Notes: generated from the letters alone by a model not told the origin. 13,380 nucleotides of DNA from an uncultured Coriobacteriaceae bacterium (GCA_902783515.1 CACZRK010000281.1:1-13380); one strand, 5' to 3'; positions 6,235 through 13,380 are shown, counted from the first letter of the stretch. Numbers and translations are program-made.

Positions 6235-9093
6235 TTACGCCGTGTGGCAGGTGAAGCACTCGGAGTAGACGCCCGCGACCTCGTGGGTCGAGGCGTCGGC
6301 GTCCTTGTAGTGGAAGCCGACCATCGCGGGCGCGCCGGGCATGCCGGCGTCTGCGGCGTCGGTCGCGCCGTGGCAGCTGTAGCAGGTCGCGGTGTCGCTG
6401 CGCTCCTCCATGCCGAGGTGGCTCTCGGGCGCAGTCACGATGCTGGCCATGACGCCGTCCTTGTGGGAGTTCGCGATGCCCGAGGTCGGGGCCTCATAGG
6501 TGACGCCGTCGAGCTTCTGGATGCTCACGCACGTCTTCTTGAAGTCCGGCTCCTTGGACAGCGGGTCGTAGACGTCCTCGACGGCGAGGTTGATCAGCGT
6601 CTCCTCCGCAAAGAACGGGGCGAAGACCGAGCCCTTGGGCGGGGCGACGCGGCCGTCGGTGCTGACCTGGATGTCCACCGAACCGTACGCGGAGGACACG
6701 CGCACCATGTCGCCGTCCTTCACGCCGAGCTCGTCGCAGTCCTGCGTGTTCATATAGAGCAGGGCCTGCGGCAGCGCGTTGTGCAGCTCGGGAACGCGGC
6801 GCGTCATGGAGCCGGTGTGCCAGTGCTCGAGCAGGCGGCCGGTGTTGAACCAGAACGGGTACTCCTCGCTGGGCTCGGTCGCCGGCGGCTCGTACGGGCG
6901 GAACACGACGGACGGCTTGTGGTTGGCGCTCTTGTAGAAGCTCATGTCGCCAGCCAGGCCTTCCTCGCCGTACTCCTGGATGTTCAGCTGGTCGTAACCC
7001 TCCTTCTGGTCGCCGTTCGTGAAGCGGAAGCGGGTCTCGTACCACTCGCCGTCCACCTCCTGCGCCGGCCAGCACATGCCGTGCTTCTCCAGGATGACGT
7101 CGTAGGGCGCGAGGCGCTTGGCGTGCATCTTGAGCGTGGCGTCAAACTTCTTGTCGGTGTCGTCGCAGATGGCCTGGGCGCGCTCGTTCATCTCCGGGTT
7201 GGAGAAGACGCGGTACTCCTCCCAGATCTTCTCGCTGACCTCGCGCTCGGTGCCCTTGAACGCGGAGGCGTCCTTGTCGTAGTAGGCGCCGAAGAGGTGG
7301 TCAAAGGCGTCCTCGCCGTTGATCTGCTGGCCGTCCAGGACGCGCTTGGCGACCTCCATCATGACCCAGAGGTCCCAGCGGGCGTCGCCCGGCGGGAGCA
7401 CGGCCTGCTCGAAGACGGCGGTGTGACGCTCGCCGTTGCCGAACTGGCCCTCGCGCTCCATCCACATGGCGACGGGGAACACGACGTCGGCGTAGCGCGT
7501 GGAGTTGGTGGGATAGACCTCGTCGACGACGTTGAAGCTGTCGATGATCCCGTTGTGCTCGCCGTCCTTCGCGAGGAAGCGGGTCAGGTTCGGCATCGAG
7601 ACGGCCCAGTTGTTGTGGGCACTCCACAGGAAGCTGACGTTGCCCTTGCTGAGCTCGCGGAACATCTTGACCGTGTGCATGCCGGGGTTCTGGGCGAGCG
7701 GCTCCAGATAGCCCTCGGGCAGGTCCCAGCACGCCTCGGTGTAGCGGCGGTGCTGCTCGTTGGCGACGAGCAGGTCGGCCGGCAGGCGGTGGCTGAAGGT
7801 GCCGACCTCGCGCGCGGTGCCGCAGGCGGTGGGCTGGCCGGTGAGCGAGAAGGCGCCCTCGCCCGGGTGGCCTATCTTGCCGGTGATCAGGTGCAGGTTG
7901 TGGATGTTGTGGTTCATCCACGTGCCGCGGTTGTGCTGGTTCACGCCCATGGTCCACAGGGAGAGAACCTTGGTGTCGGGCTCGGCGAAGACGTGCGCGA
8001 GCTCCTCGATGTCCTCGGCGGGCACGCCGGAGATCTCGCTGGCATAGTCAAAGGTGTAGGGCTTGAGGGACGTCGCGTAGTCCTCGAAGCTGATGGACTC
8101 CGTCGCGTCGACCTTGCTGCCGATCTCGGACTTGTCGTAGTCGTCGGCGAAGGAGTTGCCGATGCCCTCGGTGCCGCGCTTGAACTGCAGGTGGTCGGTC
8201 ACGAACTGGGCGTTGACGTTGCCGCTGGACACCAGGTAGTTGGCGATGGCGTTCGCGATGGCGACGTCCGAGCCCGGGCGGAAGACCAGGACCTTGTCCG
8301 CGAGCTTGGAGGTGCGCGTCTTCATGGTCGTCACGTCGTAGAAGCGCACGCTGGAGTCGGCGAGCTTGCGGGCGGCCAGGCGCGAGAAGAGCATCGGGTG
8401 CGCCTCGGCCATGTTGGCGCCCCAGGTCACGAAGACGTCGGCGTTGTCGATGTCGTCGTAGGAGCCGCTGGGCTCGTCGGTCTGGAAGACGTTCATGTAG
8501 CCGACGACGGCGCTCGCCATGCACAGGCGGGCGTTGCACTCGATGTTGTTGGAGAGCAGGCCGCCCTTCCAGAACTTGGAGGTGATGTAGCCCTCCACGA
8601 TGGGCTGCTGGCCCGAGCCCCAGAACGCGATCTTGTTCGGACCCTGCTGCCAGGCGGCCTTCATCTTCTCCGCCACCAGGTCAAGCGCCTCGTCCCACGT
8701 CGCCTCGCGCAGGCCCTCGTCGGTGCCCTTCGTGGACTTGTCGTCACGGATGAGCGGCTTGGTGAGACGATCGTCGCCGTAGAGGATCTTGGCGAGGTGG
8801 TAGCCCTTCACGCAGCAGTTGCCGTTGTTGGAGGCGTTCTGCGGGTCGCCCATGACCGAGGTGATGGTGCCATCGGTGACGCTGGCGAGGATGCCGCAGC
8901 CGCAGCCGCAGAAGCGACAGACACCCTGATAGGTGCCGTCAGCGGGAGCGTCGCCCGTCGCGGCGGCCTCCTGCGCGTGTGCAAGAGTGCCCCGGGACTT
9001 CTCGGCGGCGACGGTCGCAAGCGTGCCCGCGGCGGCGGCGCTGGCGAGCGCGACGGCAGTGCTCTTGATGAAGGTCCTTCTGGTAACGTCCAC
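6235..9093 (-). CDS. napA: NapA periplasmic-type nitrate reductase with fused C-terminal di-heme NapB-like domain
   Basis: This exported molybdenum enzyme should reduce nitrate to nitrite outside the cytoplasmic membrane. The 952-residue protein starts with a twin-arginine signal (TRRTFIK at 4-10, then a hydrophobic stretch and AHA before the mature part). The 4Fe-4S cluster Cys are 59, 62, 66 and 94 (CRFCGCGCG and NCCVKG). The Mo ligand is Cys191 in LCMASAV. Other NapA signatures follow: DEPSGSYDDIDNADVF, WGANMAEAHP, MGVNQHNRGTW, SLTGQPTACGTAREVGTFSH and LEHWHTGSMTRRVPEL. The NapA domain ends near 860 (DFKKTCVSIQK); families without fusion stop there. Residues 861-952 add His892, CYSCH (904-908), FHY (His928) and CFTCH (946-950), arranged as in the two-heme NapB. 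The GTG at 9093 is chosen because GGAGGAG precedes it by five bases; a TTG at 9108 overlaps that site. NapD follows. Nitrate specificity is inferred from the family. Confidence 0.93.
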   Translation of the reverse strand: MDVTRRTFIKSTAVALASAAAAGTLATVAAEKSRGTLAHAQEAAATGDAPADGTYQGVCRFCGCGCGILASVTDGTITSVMGDPQNASNNGNCCVKGYHLAKILYGDDRLTKPLIRDDKSTKGTDEGLREATWDEALDLVAEKMKAAWQQGPNKIAFWGSGQQPIVEGYITSKFWKGGLLSNNIECNARLCMASAVVGYMNVFQTDEPSGSYDDIDNADVFVTWGANMAEAHPMLFSRLAARKLADSSVRFYDVTTMKTRTSKLADKVLVFRPGSDVAIANAIANYLVSSGNVNAQFVTDHLQFKRGTEGIGNSFADDYDKSEIGSKVDATESISFEDYATSLKPYTFDYASEISGVPAEDIEELAHVFAEPDTKVLSLWTMGVNQHNRGTWMNHNIHNLHLITGKIGHPGEGAFSLTGQPTACGTAREVGTFSHRLPADLLVANEQHRRYTEACWDLPEGYLEPLAQNPGMHTVKMFRELSKGNVSFLWSAHNNWAVSMPNLTRFLAKDGEHNGIIDSFNVVDEVYPTNSTRYADVVFPVAMWMEREGQFGNGERHTAVFEQAVLPPGDARWDLWVMMEVAKRVLDGQQINGEDAFDHLFGAYYDKDASAFKGTEREVSEKIWEEYRVFSNPEMNERAQAICDDTDKKFDATLKMHAKRLAPYDVILEKHGMCWPAQEVDGEWYETRFRFTNGDQKEGYDQLNIQEYGEEGLAGDMSFYKSANHKPSVVFRPYEPPATEPSEEYPFWFNTGRLLEHWHTGSMTRRVPELHNALPQALLYMNTQDCDELGVKDGDMVRVSSAYGSVDIQVSTDGRVAPPKGSVFAPFFAEETLINLAVEDVYDPLSKEPDFKKTCVSIQKLDGVTYEAPTSGIANSHKDGVMASIVTAPESHLGMEERSDTATCYSCHGATDAADAGMPGAPAMVGFHYKDADASTHEVAGVYSECFTCHTA

Positions 9094-9358
9094 TCGTACT
9101 CCTCCCAAAGATGCGAATGTGACCGTGACGCGTTGCCCCTTTGATCCGCGTCGCGTCGATCATATCGTACGCAACGATTTCTCGCGAACAAAAGGGTGAG
9201 TCTATAGGGTACGCGGCGCATGCTCCGTCGGGGTGAGAAGTGCCGAGAAATCAGAGTTGTTTGGGGTGATTTTTGGCCAGATGGGGCGCGAACGGCGCAA
9301 ACGGGCGAGTGGTGGGACGGAAGGGGCGAGCGGCGCGAGATCGAGCAGGGCGCGGGGG
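9094..9358. other. napA upstream region
   Basis: No gene is supported between the napA start and the 16-bp repeat array. The region is less GC-rich than the rest near 9240-9280, where AAATCA (9248-9253) and TGATTT (9267-9272) form an inverted repeat with a 13-base spacer, about 160 bases before napA. Together with the TGATC repeat nearer the gene this suggests regulated expression, but it is only a pattern. Confidence 0.4.
9142..9165 (-). promoter_or_regulatory. Candidate napA promoter -10 and overlapping inverted repeat
   Basis: On the minus strand TATGAT (9160-9165) lies about 70 bases before the napA GTG, with no good -35 at 16-18 bases, as in activator-dependent promoters. A perfect inverted repeat TGATC-N11-GATCA (9142-9162) overlaps its downstream edge, and ATCGT-N5-ACGAT (9163-9177) overlaps its upstream side. 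The spacing is not that of a classic FNR site. No regulator is assigned. Confidence 0.35.
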
Positions 9359-9454
9359 CTGACCGTCTGGTGGCGTGAGCGTCTGGCGGCGTGAGCGTCT
9401 GGCGGCGTGAGCGTCTGGCGGCGTGAGCGTCTGGCGGCGTGAGCGTCTGGCGGC
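9359..9454. repeat. 16-bp tandem repeat, five perfect copies plus one degenerate
   Basis: GTGAGCGTCTGGCGGC is repeated exactly at 9375-9390, 9391-9406, 9407-9422, 9423-9438 and 9439-9454, preceded by a copy with three changes at 9359-9374. The array ends where element copy B begins; the last unit plus the next bases forms the palindrome TCTGG-CGG-CCAGA. A 16-bp period cannot be coding. Perfect identity points to recent expansion. Confidence 0.95.
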
Positions 9455-9456
9455 CA

Positions 9457-9719
9457 GACCGCACGCGCGCCGTTTAAAAAAGGCGCGCGTGCGGTCGCCC
9501 TGCGAGAAAAGCCGACGCGTGAGGTCACGGGTCGGGTTTTCCGGCTCGTGATTCCCTGAGTTCGGTAGACTCTCACATTACGGAGGTAGTTCGGCCTGCG
9601 GTGATACCGTTGTCGCACTTCGTACTATGGGCCTGGGGTCTTCCGGCCCGCACGAAAAACCGACCCGTGCGGTCACGCGCGCCCTTTCCTCGCACGGCGA
9701 CCTCACGAGTCGGCTTTTT
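9457..9719 (-). repeat. Interspersed multi-hairpin element, copy B (inverted relative to copy A)
   Basis: Read on the minus strand it has the same order as copy A: hairpin 1 (9655-9719), 118-nt core (9536-9653), hairpin 2 (9507-9540) and hairpin 3 (9457-9496). Hairpin 3 is perfect here, 15-bp arms GACCGCACGCGCGCC/GGCGCGCGTGCGGTC around a 10-base A/T-rich loop, whereas copy A keeps only 9 bp. Sequence changes between the copies fall in both arms while the hairpins remain. It begins about 105 bases after the polyprenyl synthase stop and ends at the 16-bp array upstream of napA. Confidence 0.9.
9655..9719 (-). terminator. Hairpin 1 of copy B, terminator of the polyprenyl synthase transcript
   Basis: On the minus strand AAAAAGCCGACTCGTGAGGT pairs with the GACCGCACGGGTCGG segment and ends in TTTTT, enclosing a GC-rich inner stem. 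It lies about 105 bases past the synthase stop and would insulate napA from upstream transcription. Confidence 0.7.
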
Positions 9720-9826
9720 GTGCACAGCAGAGGCGCACCCCCAGCACCGCGCGCAGGCCATCCCCCTCGCCCGGCGCCAGCACGCGCCCATCCGAGCACG
9801 CCCGCCGCACGCGGCGCGCCCGCACG

Positions 9827-10876
9827 CTACGCGAGGCGCTCCACGAAGAAGTCGGCCATCGCGAGCAGCAGGTCCTTGGCACGCGGGTCAAGGCGGACGC
9901 CCTCCAGGTCGCGCTTCGCGTCGGCCGTCAGCTCCAGCGAGTAGGCGCGTGCGTGGTCGATGGCGCCGGCCTCGCGCAGCAGCTTGACGGCGCGCTCCAG
10001 CTCGTCGGGGTCGCTCGTGTGGCTGTCCAGGATCTCGCGCAGCTCGCGGGCGATGCGGGCGTACGTCTCCGACTCGCCGGCGCGACCGAGCGCGTACACG
10101 ACCATCAGCGTGCGCTTGCCCTCGGTGATGTCGTTGCGGAAGTCCTTCTTGGTGGCCTCACGCTCGCCGATCAGGTTCAGCGCGTCGTCCTGGAGCTGGA
10201 AGGCGAGCCCCGTCTTCATGCCGAAGGAGCGCAGCGCCTCCACCTGGTCGTCCGAGCCGCCGCCGATGATCGCGCCGCAGGCCAGCGGCACCGCCACCGA
10301 GTAATAGGCCGTCTTGTGGCGCGCCATGGTCAGGTAGTCGTCAACCGTGATGTCCCAGCGGTCGTCGCGCGCCCAGCCGATGTCAAGCGCCTGCCCCTCG
10401 ATCGTGCGCGTCGTCATGTCAACCAGCTCGTTCAGGACGCGCACCTTGACCGCGTCGTCCAGGCGGTCATCCTTCAGGACGCTGCCCGTGACCTGCGACA
10501 GCGCAAGGTCGCCGTCGTTGATCGCCAGGCCGACGCCCTGCGTCAGGTGCAGGCACGGCTCGCCGTGACGCAGCTCGCCCTCGTCGGCGATGTCGTCGTG
10601 GATGAGCGCGGCGGTGTGGAAGTGCTCGACGGCGACGGCCGCCGACGTGGCGAGCCTCGGGTCGCCGCCCACCGCCGCGCAGCCGATCAGGCAGACAGCC
10701 GGGCGATGACGCTTGCCGCCGTTAGCCGCGTAGTGCTCCAGCGGCTCGTACAGGTAGCGGGCGATGTCCGGCGTCGCGCAGTTGCCCGCAAGCGAGTCGG
10801 TGTAATAGGACGCGACGAGCTCGTCGATCTTCTTGTAGTACTTGTTGAGGAATTTGGAGAACTGGTTCTCTCTCAT
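9827..10876 (-). CDS. Polyprenyl diphosphate synthase (trans-isoprenyl, FPP/GGPP synthase family)
   Basis: The enzyme condenses isopentenyl diphosphate onto allylic diphosphates in the cytoplasm; likely uses are menaquinone side chains or lipid carriers. The 349-residue protein has the family marks in order: GGKRHRP (53-59), first Asp-rich motif DDIAD (94-98), GQALDIG (161-167), KTAYYS (188-193), and second motif QLQDDALN (227-234). The second motif ends in Asn rather than the common Asp, a DDxxN variant known in some GGPP synthases. The fourth and fifth residues before the first motif are Ala, not aromatic, which disfavours a short farnesyl product; chain length is inference. The ATG at 10876 has a modest GGGAAG site. 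It follows tRNA-Leu by 70 bases and is followed by a T-run hairpin. Confidence 0.93.
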   Translation of the reverse strand: MRENQFSKFLNKYYKKIDELVASYYTDSLAGNCATPDIARYLYEPLEHYAANGGKRHRPAVCLIGCAAVGGDPRLATSAAVAVEHFHTAALIHDDIADEGELRHGEPCLHLTQGVGLAINDGDLALSQVTGSVLKDDRLDDAVKVRVLNELVDMTTRTIEGQALDIGWARDDRWDITVDDYLTMARHKTAYYSVAVPLACGAIIGGGSDDQVEALRSFGMKTGLAFQLQDDALNLIGEREATKKDFRNDITEGKRTLMVVYALGRAGESETYARIARELREILDSHTSDPDELERAVKLLREAGAIDHARAYSLELTADAKRDLEGVRLDPRAKDLLLAMADFFVERLA

Positions 10877-10946
10877 GTGACTTCCCGTCTTTGCCCCTAC
10901 GAATCGCGTTGAGATCCCGAACCTGTGCGCGGTGCGCCTGACAAGC

Positions 10947-11030
10947 TGGTAGGGGCGGCGGGACTCGAACCCGCATGCCTCTCGGCGGGAGATTTTAAGT
11001 CACCTGCGTCTGCCGTTCCGCCACGCCCCC
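10947..11030 (-). tRNA. tRNA-Leu (anticodon UAA), CCA encoded
   Basis: On the minus strand an 84-base type II cloverleaf is visible: acceptor GGGGGCG/CGCCCCT, D arm GCG...CGC, anticodon loop CTTAAAA (anticodon TAA), long variable arm with GCC-GAGA-GGC, T arm GCGGG/CCCGC with loop TTCGAGT, A73 and CCA. It reads UUA, a rare codon in GC-rich genomes. The anticodon stem GGTGA/TCTCC has a U-U mismatch at its middle pair, and the first acceptor pair is G-U. Confidence 0.93.
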
Positions 11031-11110
11031 ACTCATGAGCACCCTATCACAAAGACTTGTCCCGCCCGTGTCCGCCCGCGCATGCGCACGGTTATTCACC
11101 AAGGCGCACT

Positions 11111-11136
11111 CTGCCGGCACACGCGTGTCGCGGCAG
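11111..11136 (-). terminator. Imperfect stem-loop between Ppx/GppA and tRNA-Leu
   Basis: CTGCCGGCACA and TGTCGCGGCAG pair with two mismatches around CGCG, about 85 bases after the Ppx/GppA stop. No T run follows, so termination is only possible. The remaining 11031-11218 sequence shows no gene. Confidence 0.3.
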
Positions 11137-11218
11137 ACGTCGAGAAGGTCGCGCGAGGGGCGTGCGCGCATGGGGCGCAGACCGTCGCGGCGCGAGGCGC
11201 GCAGGCGACGATCGGAGC

Positions 11219-12475
11219 CTACTCGACCGCCAGGCATCGGTCGCAGAACGTTGCCGCGTCGGTCACCCGCGCGTCCCACAGCGGGGCAAGCGGGCCAGGC
11301 ACGCCGTGAGCGGCAGCGTACTCGCAGGTCAGAAGCCCTATAAGCGAGTCTGACTCGCTCGCGACGTAGGCGTCGTAGCCGCCGACGTCCATGAGCTCGT
11401 CGATGATCAGGGCGCCCGCGGCGATCACGTCCGCGCGCTTCGGCTGCAGGCCGGGCAGGGCGCGGCGTTGCTCGACGTCCATGGCCAGCAGCCTTCGCGC
11501 CAGGTCGCGCACCAGGTCGCGCGGCATGCGACGCAGATGGACGAACGCGGGGTCATACGGCACGAGCTCGTGCGCGACCGCGACGAGCGAGGTCGCCGTG
11601 CCGCCCACGCCCACGAGGGTGCGCGGCGCGACGAACGGCGCGGGGGACGCGGGGGACGCGCTCGCGGACGAGGCGTTCGCGATCGCGTCCCCCGCAGCCA
11701 AGGCGCCCGCGCCGGCGAAGTCATCGGCGAAGAACGCCCCGAGAGTCTCGCGCACGAACGCGCGAGCCGCCCTCACGCCATCGGTGGGTGGGATGCCTCC
11801 CCCAGTTCCGAAGAATCGCTCCGTCACGCGACGGCATCCCACGTCAAAGGAGTGCCCGCGCCCCACATGGAGGCCGTCGGCGTCGCGTCGGCCGCACACG
11901 AGCTCGGTCGAGCCGCCGCCCACGTCGGCCACCAGTACGTCCTGCCCCGGGAAGTCGCTCGTGACGCCGAGCAGCGCCAGGCGCGCCTCCACGTCACCGG
12001 GGATGACCTGCGGATCCAGGCCACGCGCCCGCAGGGCGCCCAACAGGTCGTCGGCGTTCGCGGCGTCTCGGGCGGCGCTCGTGAGCGTGATCGTGACCCA
12101 GCGGGCGGCAGGGGCGCCATCCTCGTGTGTCCCATTGCCCTCGCTGGCCCCGTGGCCCTCGCGGGCCTCGCGCGCGAGCTCCGCGACGCGACGGCCGTAG
12201 GCGGTGACGCAGGCGACGGTGCGCTCGATGGCGGCCGCCTCCAGGCGGCCGGTCGCGTCGACACCCATGCCGAGGTTGGTGATGCGCGCCTGGCGCTCGA
12301 AGGGGCGCGTCCGCCCGGCCGCGTCGACCTCGGAGACGATCAGCCGCGTGGACACCGTGCCCACGTCGATGGCCGCAAGCGTCATCGCCCCCTCGGCATC
12401 CGTCATGGTCTCGCCGGCGCCGTCGGCCGCGCGCCGCGTGCAAGTCTCGTCCATCGGAGCACCCCCGTCCCTCAT
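11219..12475 (-). CDS. Ppx/GppA family exopolyphosphatase / guanosine pentaphosphatase
   Basis: Members hydrolyse inorganic polyphosphate or pppGpp in the cytoplasm; which one cannot be told here. The ASKHA-fold signatures are present: AAIDVGTVSTRLIV (34-47), the Glu163 region IPGDVEARLALLG, the phosphate-2 loop VADVGGGSTELV (182-193) and GVGGTATSLVAV (289-300). Glu163 and Glu191 match the two conserved acidic positions; the usual Glu just before Glu163 is Val. At up to 418 residues it is longer than the short actinobacterial form, owing to a polar insert at about 104-122 and an Ala/Ser/Pro-rich insert at about 255-283. The start is uncertain: ATG 12475 gives the longest form, 12454 and especially the Met at residue 31 (behind GAGGGGG) are credible. 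It follows the FtsB-like gene by 60 bases, a usual actinobacterial order, though there a DUF501 gene commonly sits between. Confidence 0.9.
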   Translation of the reverse strand: MRDGGAPMDETCTRRAADGAGETMTDAEGAMTLAAIDVGTVSTRLIVSEVDAAGRTRPFERQARITNLGMGVDATGRLEAAAIERTVACVTAYGRRVAELAREAREGHGASEGNGTHEDGAPAARWVTITLTSAARDAANADDLLGALRARGLDPQVIPGDVEARLALLGVTSDFPGQDVLVADVGGGSTELVCGRRDADGLHVGRGHSFDVGCRRVTERFFGTGGGIPPTDGVRAARAFVRETLGAFFADDFAGAGALAAGDAIANASSASASPASPAPFVAPRTLVGVGGTATSLVAVAHELVPYDPAFVHLRRMPRDLVRDLARRLLAMDVEQRRALPGLQPKRADVIAAGALIIDELMDVGGYDAYVASESDSLIGLLTCEYAAAHGVPGPLAPLWDARVTDAATFCDRCLAVE

Positions 12476-12535
12476 GCCGCGCGGTGCGGCGAGTCGCGCC
12501 CGACGCGCGCGGGCCAGCCCGTCCTCCGCGCGGGG

Positions 12536-13366
12536 CTATGACACCGAGATGTCGGCGTTCTCGTTCACCACGGCGCTGGTCGTGCCGGACGTGCCGGTCG
12601 CGGCAGCCGTGCCGGCCGTGCTCGCAGACGTGCCGGCGGTCGTGCCGGCCGTGGCCGCGGCGTCACCTGACGCGCTGGCGTCTGTCGTCGCCTGGTCGTC
12701 GGCGACCACGGCGCCCGGCGAGACGCGCTTGATGTCCTCGCCCGTCACGGCCTTGTCATCGCTGAGCGGGCTGGGCTCGGACACGTGGAAGATCTGGTCC
12801 AGCAGGTTGACCGCCCAGCTCTTGGCGGGCTCGGCTGGGTCGCTCTGCGCGTCGGACGACGTCGCCGCGTCATCTGCCGCGGACGCTGCCGTGGCGGAGC
12901 CGGCGGACGGGACCGCGACGGCCTTGCCGAGCTGGCTGCCCTGCTCGACGTAGCCGTACTCGGCCGCCTTGTCCATGATGCCCTCGCGCGTCATGAGCGA
13001 CTCGTTCTCGAAGCGCATCTCGTCGTTGTGCGCCTTCAGCTCGGCGAGCTGCTGCTCGTGGAACGCCTTGGTGCGATAGGCGCTGTAGAGGCCCTGCGCC
13101 GGCGGGTACAGGATCGCGACGATCATCGCCGCGACCAGCACGGACGACGCCGCGACGACGAGCCCCTGCCCCACCGTCATCGGCTCGCGCCTGGCGCGCT
13201 TGATGGCGCGCTTGATCACGCGGCGCTCGCGCGCGAGCTCGGCGCGGATCTCGCGGTTGCGCGCCCGATCACGCCTGTGCTCCTCGGCGCGCTCGGCGCG
13301 CGAGAGGCGGCGCGCGTCGCCCGGGGCGTCGACGCCCGCGTCCTCGCGCGCGTCGCCCTCCCCCAC
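12536..13366 (-). CDS. FtsB/DivIC-like septum formation initiator (5' end uncertain, at window edge)
   Basis: A small bitopic division protein, thought to sit in the FtsQ/FtsL/FtsB-type complex that activates septal wall synthesis. The visible 276 residues have a very basic Arg/Glu-rich cytoplasmic start (20-62), one membrane segment (about 65-87, VGQGLVVAASSVLVAAMIVAIL), a coiled coil (about 98-125, HEQQLAELKAHNDEMRFENESL) and the family's REGIMDKAAEYGYVEQG (127-143). A long Ala/Ser/Thr-rich tail (about 155-276, with TAGTTAGTSASTAGT) follows and is likely disordered, outside the membrane. The GTG at 13366 has no ribosome site and the frame stays open to 13380, so the true start may be outside the window. 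It appears to be the first of an operon with Ppx/GppA. Confidence 0.85.
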   Translation of the reverse strand: MGEGDAREDAGVDAPGDARRLSRAERAEEHRRDRARNREIRAELARERRVIKRAIKRARREPMTVGQGLVVAASSVLVAAMIVAILYPPAQGLYSAYRTKAFHEQQLAELKAHNDEMRFENESLMTREGIMDKAAEYGYVEQGSQLGKAVAVPSAGSATAASAADDAATSSDAQSDPAEPAKSWAVNLLDQIFHVSEPSPLSDDKAVTGEDIKRVSPGAVVADDQATTDASASGDAAATAGTTAGTSASTAGTAAATGTSGTTSAVVNENADISVS

Positions 13367-13380
13367 GCGGGTGCGCCGGA

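Noticed and set aside
5968..9144. Very long plus-strand open frame of over 1000 codons opposite napA
   Set aside because: It is the antisense shadow of napA in GC-rich DNA: Val/Ala/Gly/Leu-rich, no family motifs, no ribosome site, while the minus strand encodes an unmistakable NapA.
9359..9454. CRISPR array
   Set aside because: The 16-bp units follow one another without spacers, so it is a minisatellite.
9202..9618. Minus-strand open frame through the 16-bp repeats and element copy B
   Set aside because: It crosses a 16-bp repeat (not a multiple of three), a perfect hairpin and a terminator-like stem, with no ribosome site or recognisable motif.
4364..9719. Composite transposon with insertion-sequence ends
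   Set aside because: The inverted copies contain no transposase and are hairpin-rich and non-coding, so they are not insertion sequences. Movement of the block remains only a possibility.

Overview
The window is high-GC chromosomal DNA in which every gene but one reads on the minus strand. Cell-wall genes (GlmU, a YoaR/YkuD L,D-transpeptidase, an FtsB/DivIC-like protein), tRNA-Gln directly ahead of glmU, and FtsB ahead of Ppx/GppA suggest an actinobacterium. The molybdo-reductase, the L,D-transpeptidase type and the codon use fit an anaerobic Coriobacteriia lineage best. That placement is inference from gene content, not from a marker gene.

Layout from left to right: the 5' part of glmU (minus, cut by the window edge); tRNA-Gln(UUG) with a good sigma-70 type promoter; a secreted-or-cytoplasmic PG-binding protein with two peptidoglycan-binding repeats and a C-terminal domain that looks like an amidase fold without its zinc ligands; a roughly 600-bp divergent intergenic region; an L,D-transpeptidase (plus strand); repeat element copy A; DUF554 membrane protein; napD; a gap with a strong hairpin; napA; the napA upstream region with a 16-bp tandem repeat; repeat element copy B (inverted relative to A); a polyprenyl diphosphate synthase; tRNA-Leu(UAA); Ppx/GppA phosphatase; and an FtsB/DivIC-like protein at the right edge.

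Two things stand out. First, NapA is not a plain nitrate reductase subunit: after the complete molybdopterin enzyme it carries about 90 extra residues with two CxxCH heme-binding motifs and an FHY segment, arranged like the heme part of NapB. It is best read as a NapA-NapB fusion, so the exported enzyme would carry its own two-heme electron entry. No separate NapB, NapC, NapG or NapH is present here, only the chaperone NapD. Second, the DUF554-napD-napA block is bracketed by two inverted copies of a previously unfamiliar element of about 260 bp: a gap-free 118-nt core (106 of 118 positions identical by hand count) flanked by long A-rich/T-rich terminator-like hairpins. Each copy starts shortly after the stop codon of a gene in the same orientation, so it could be an interspersed MITE-like element, a structured RNA with its own terminators, or both.
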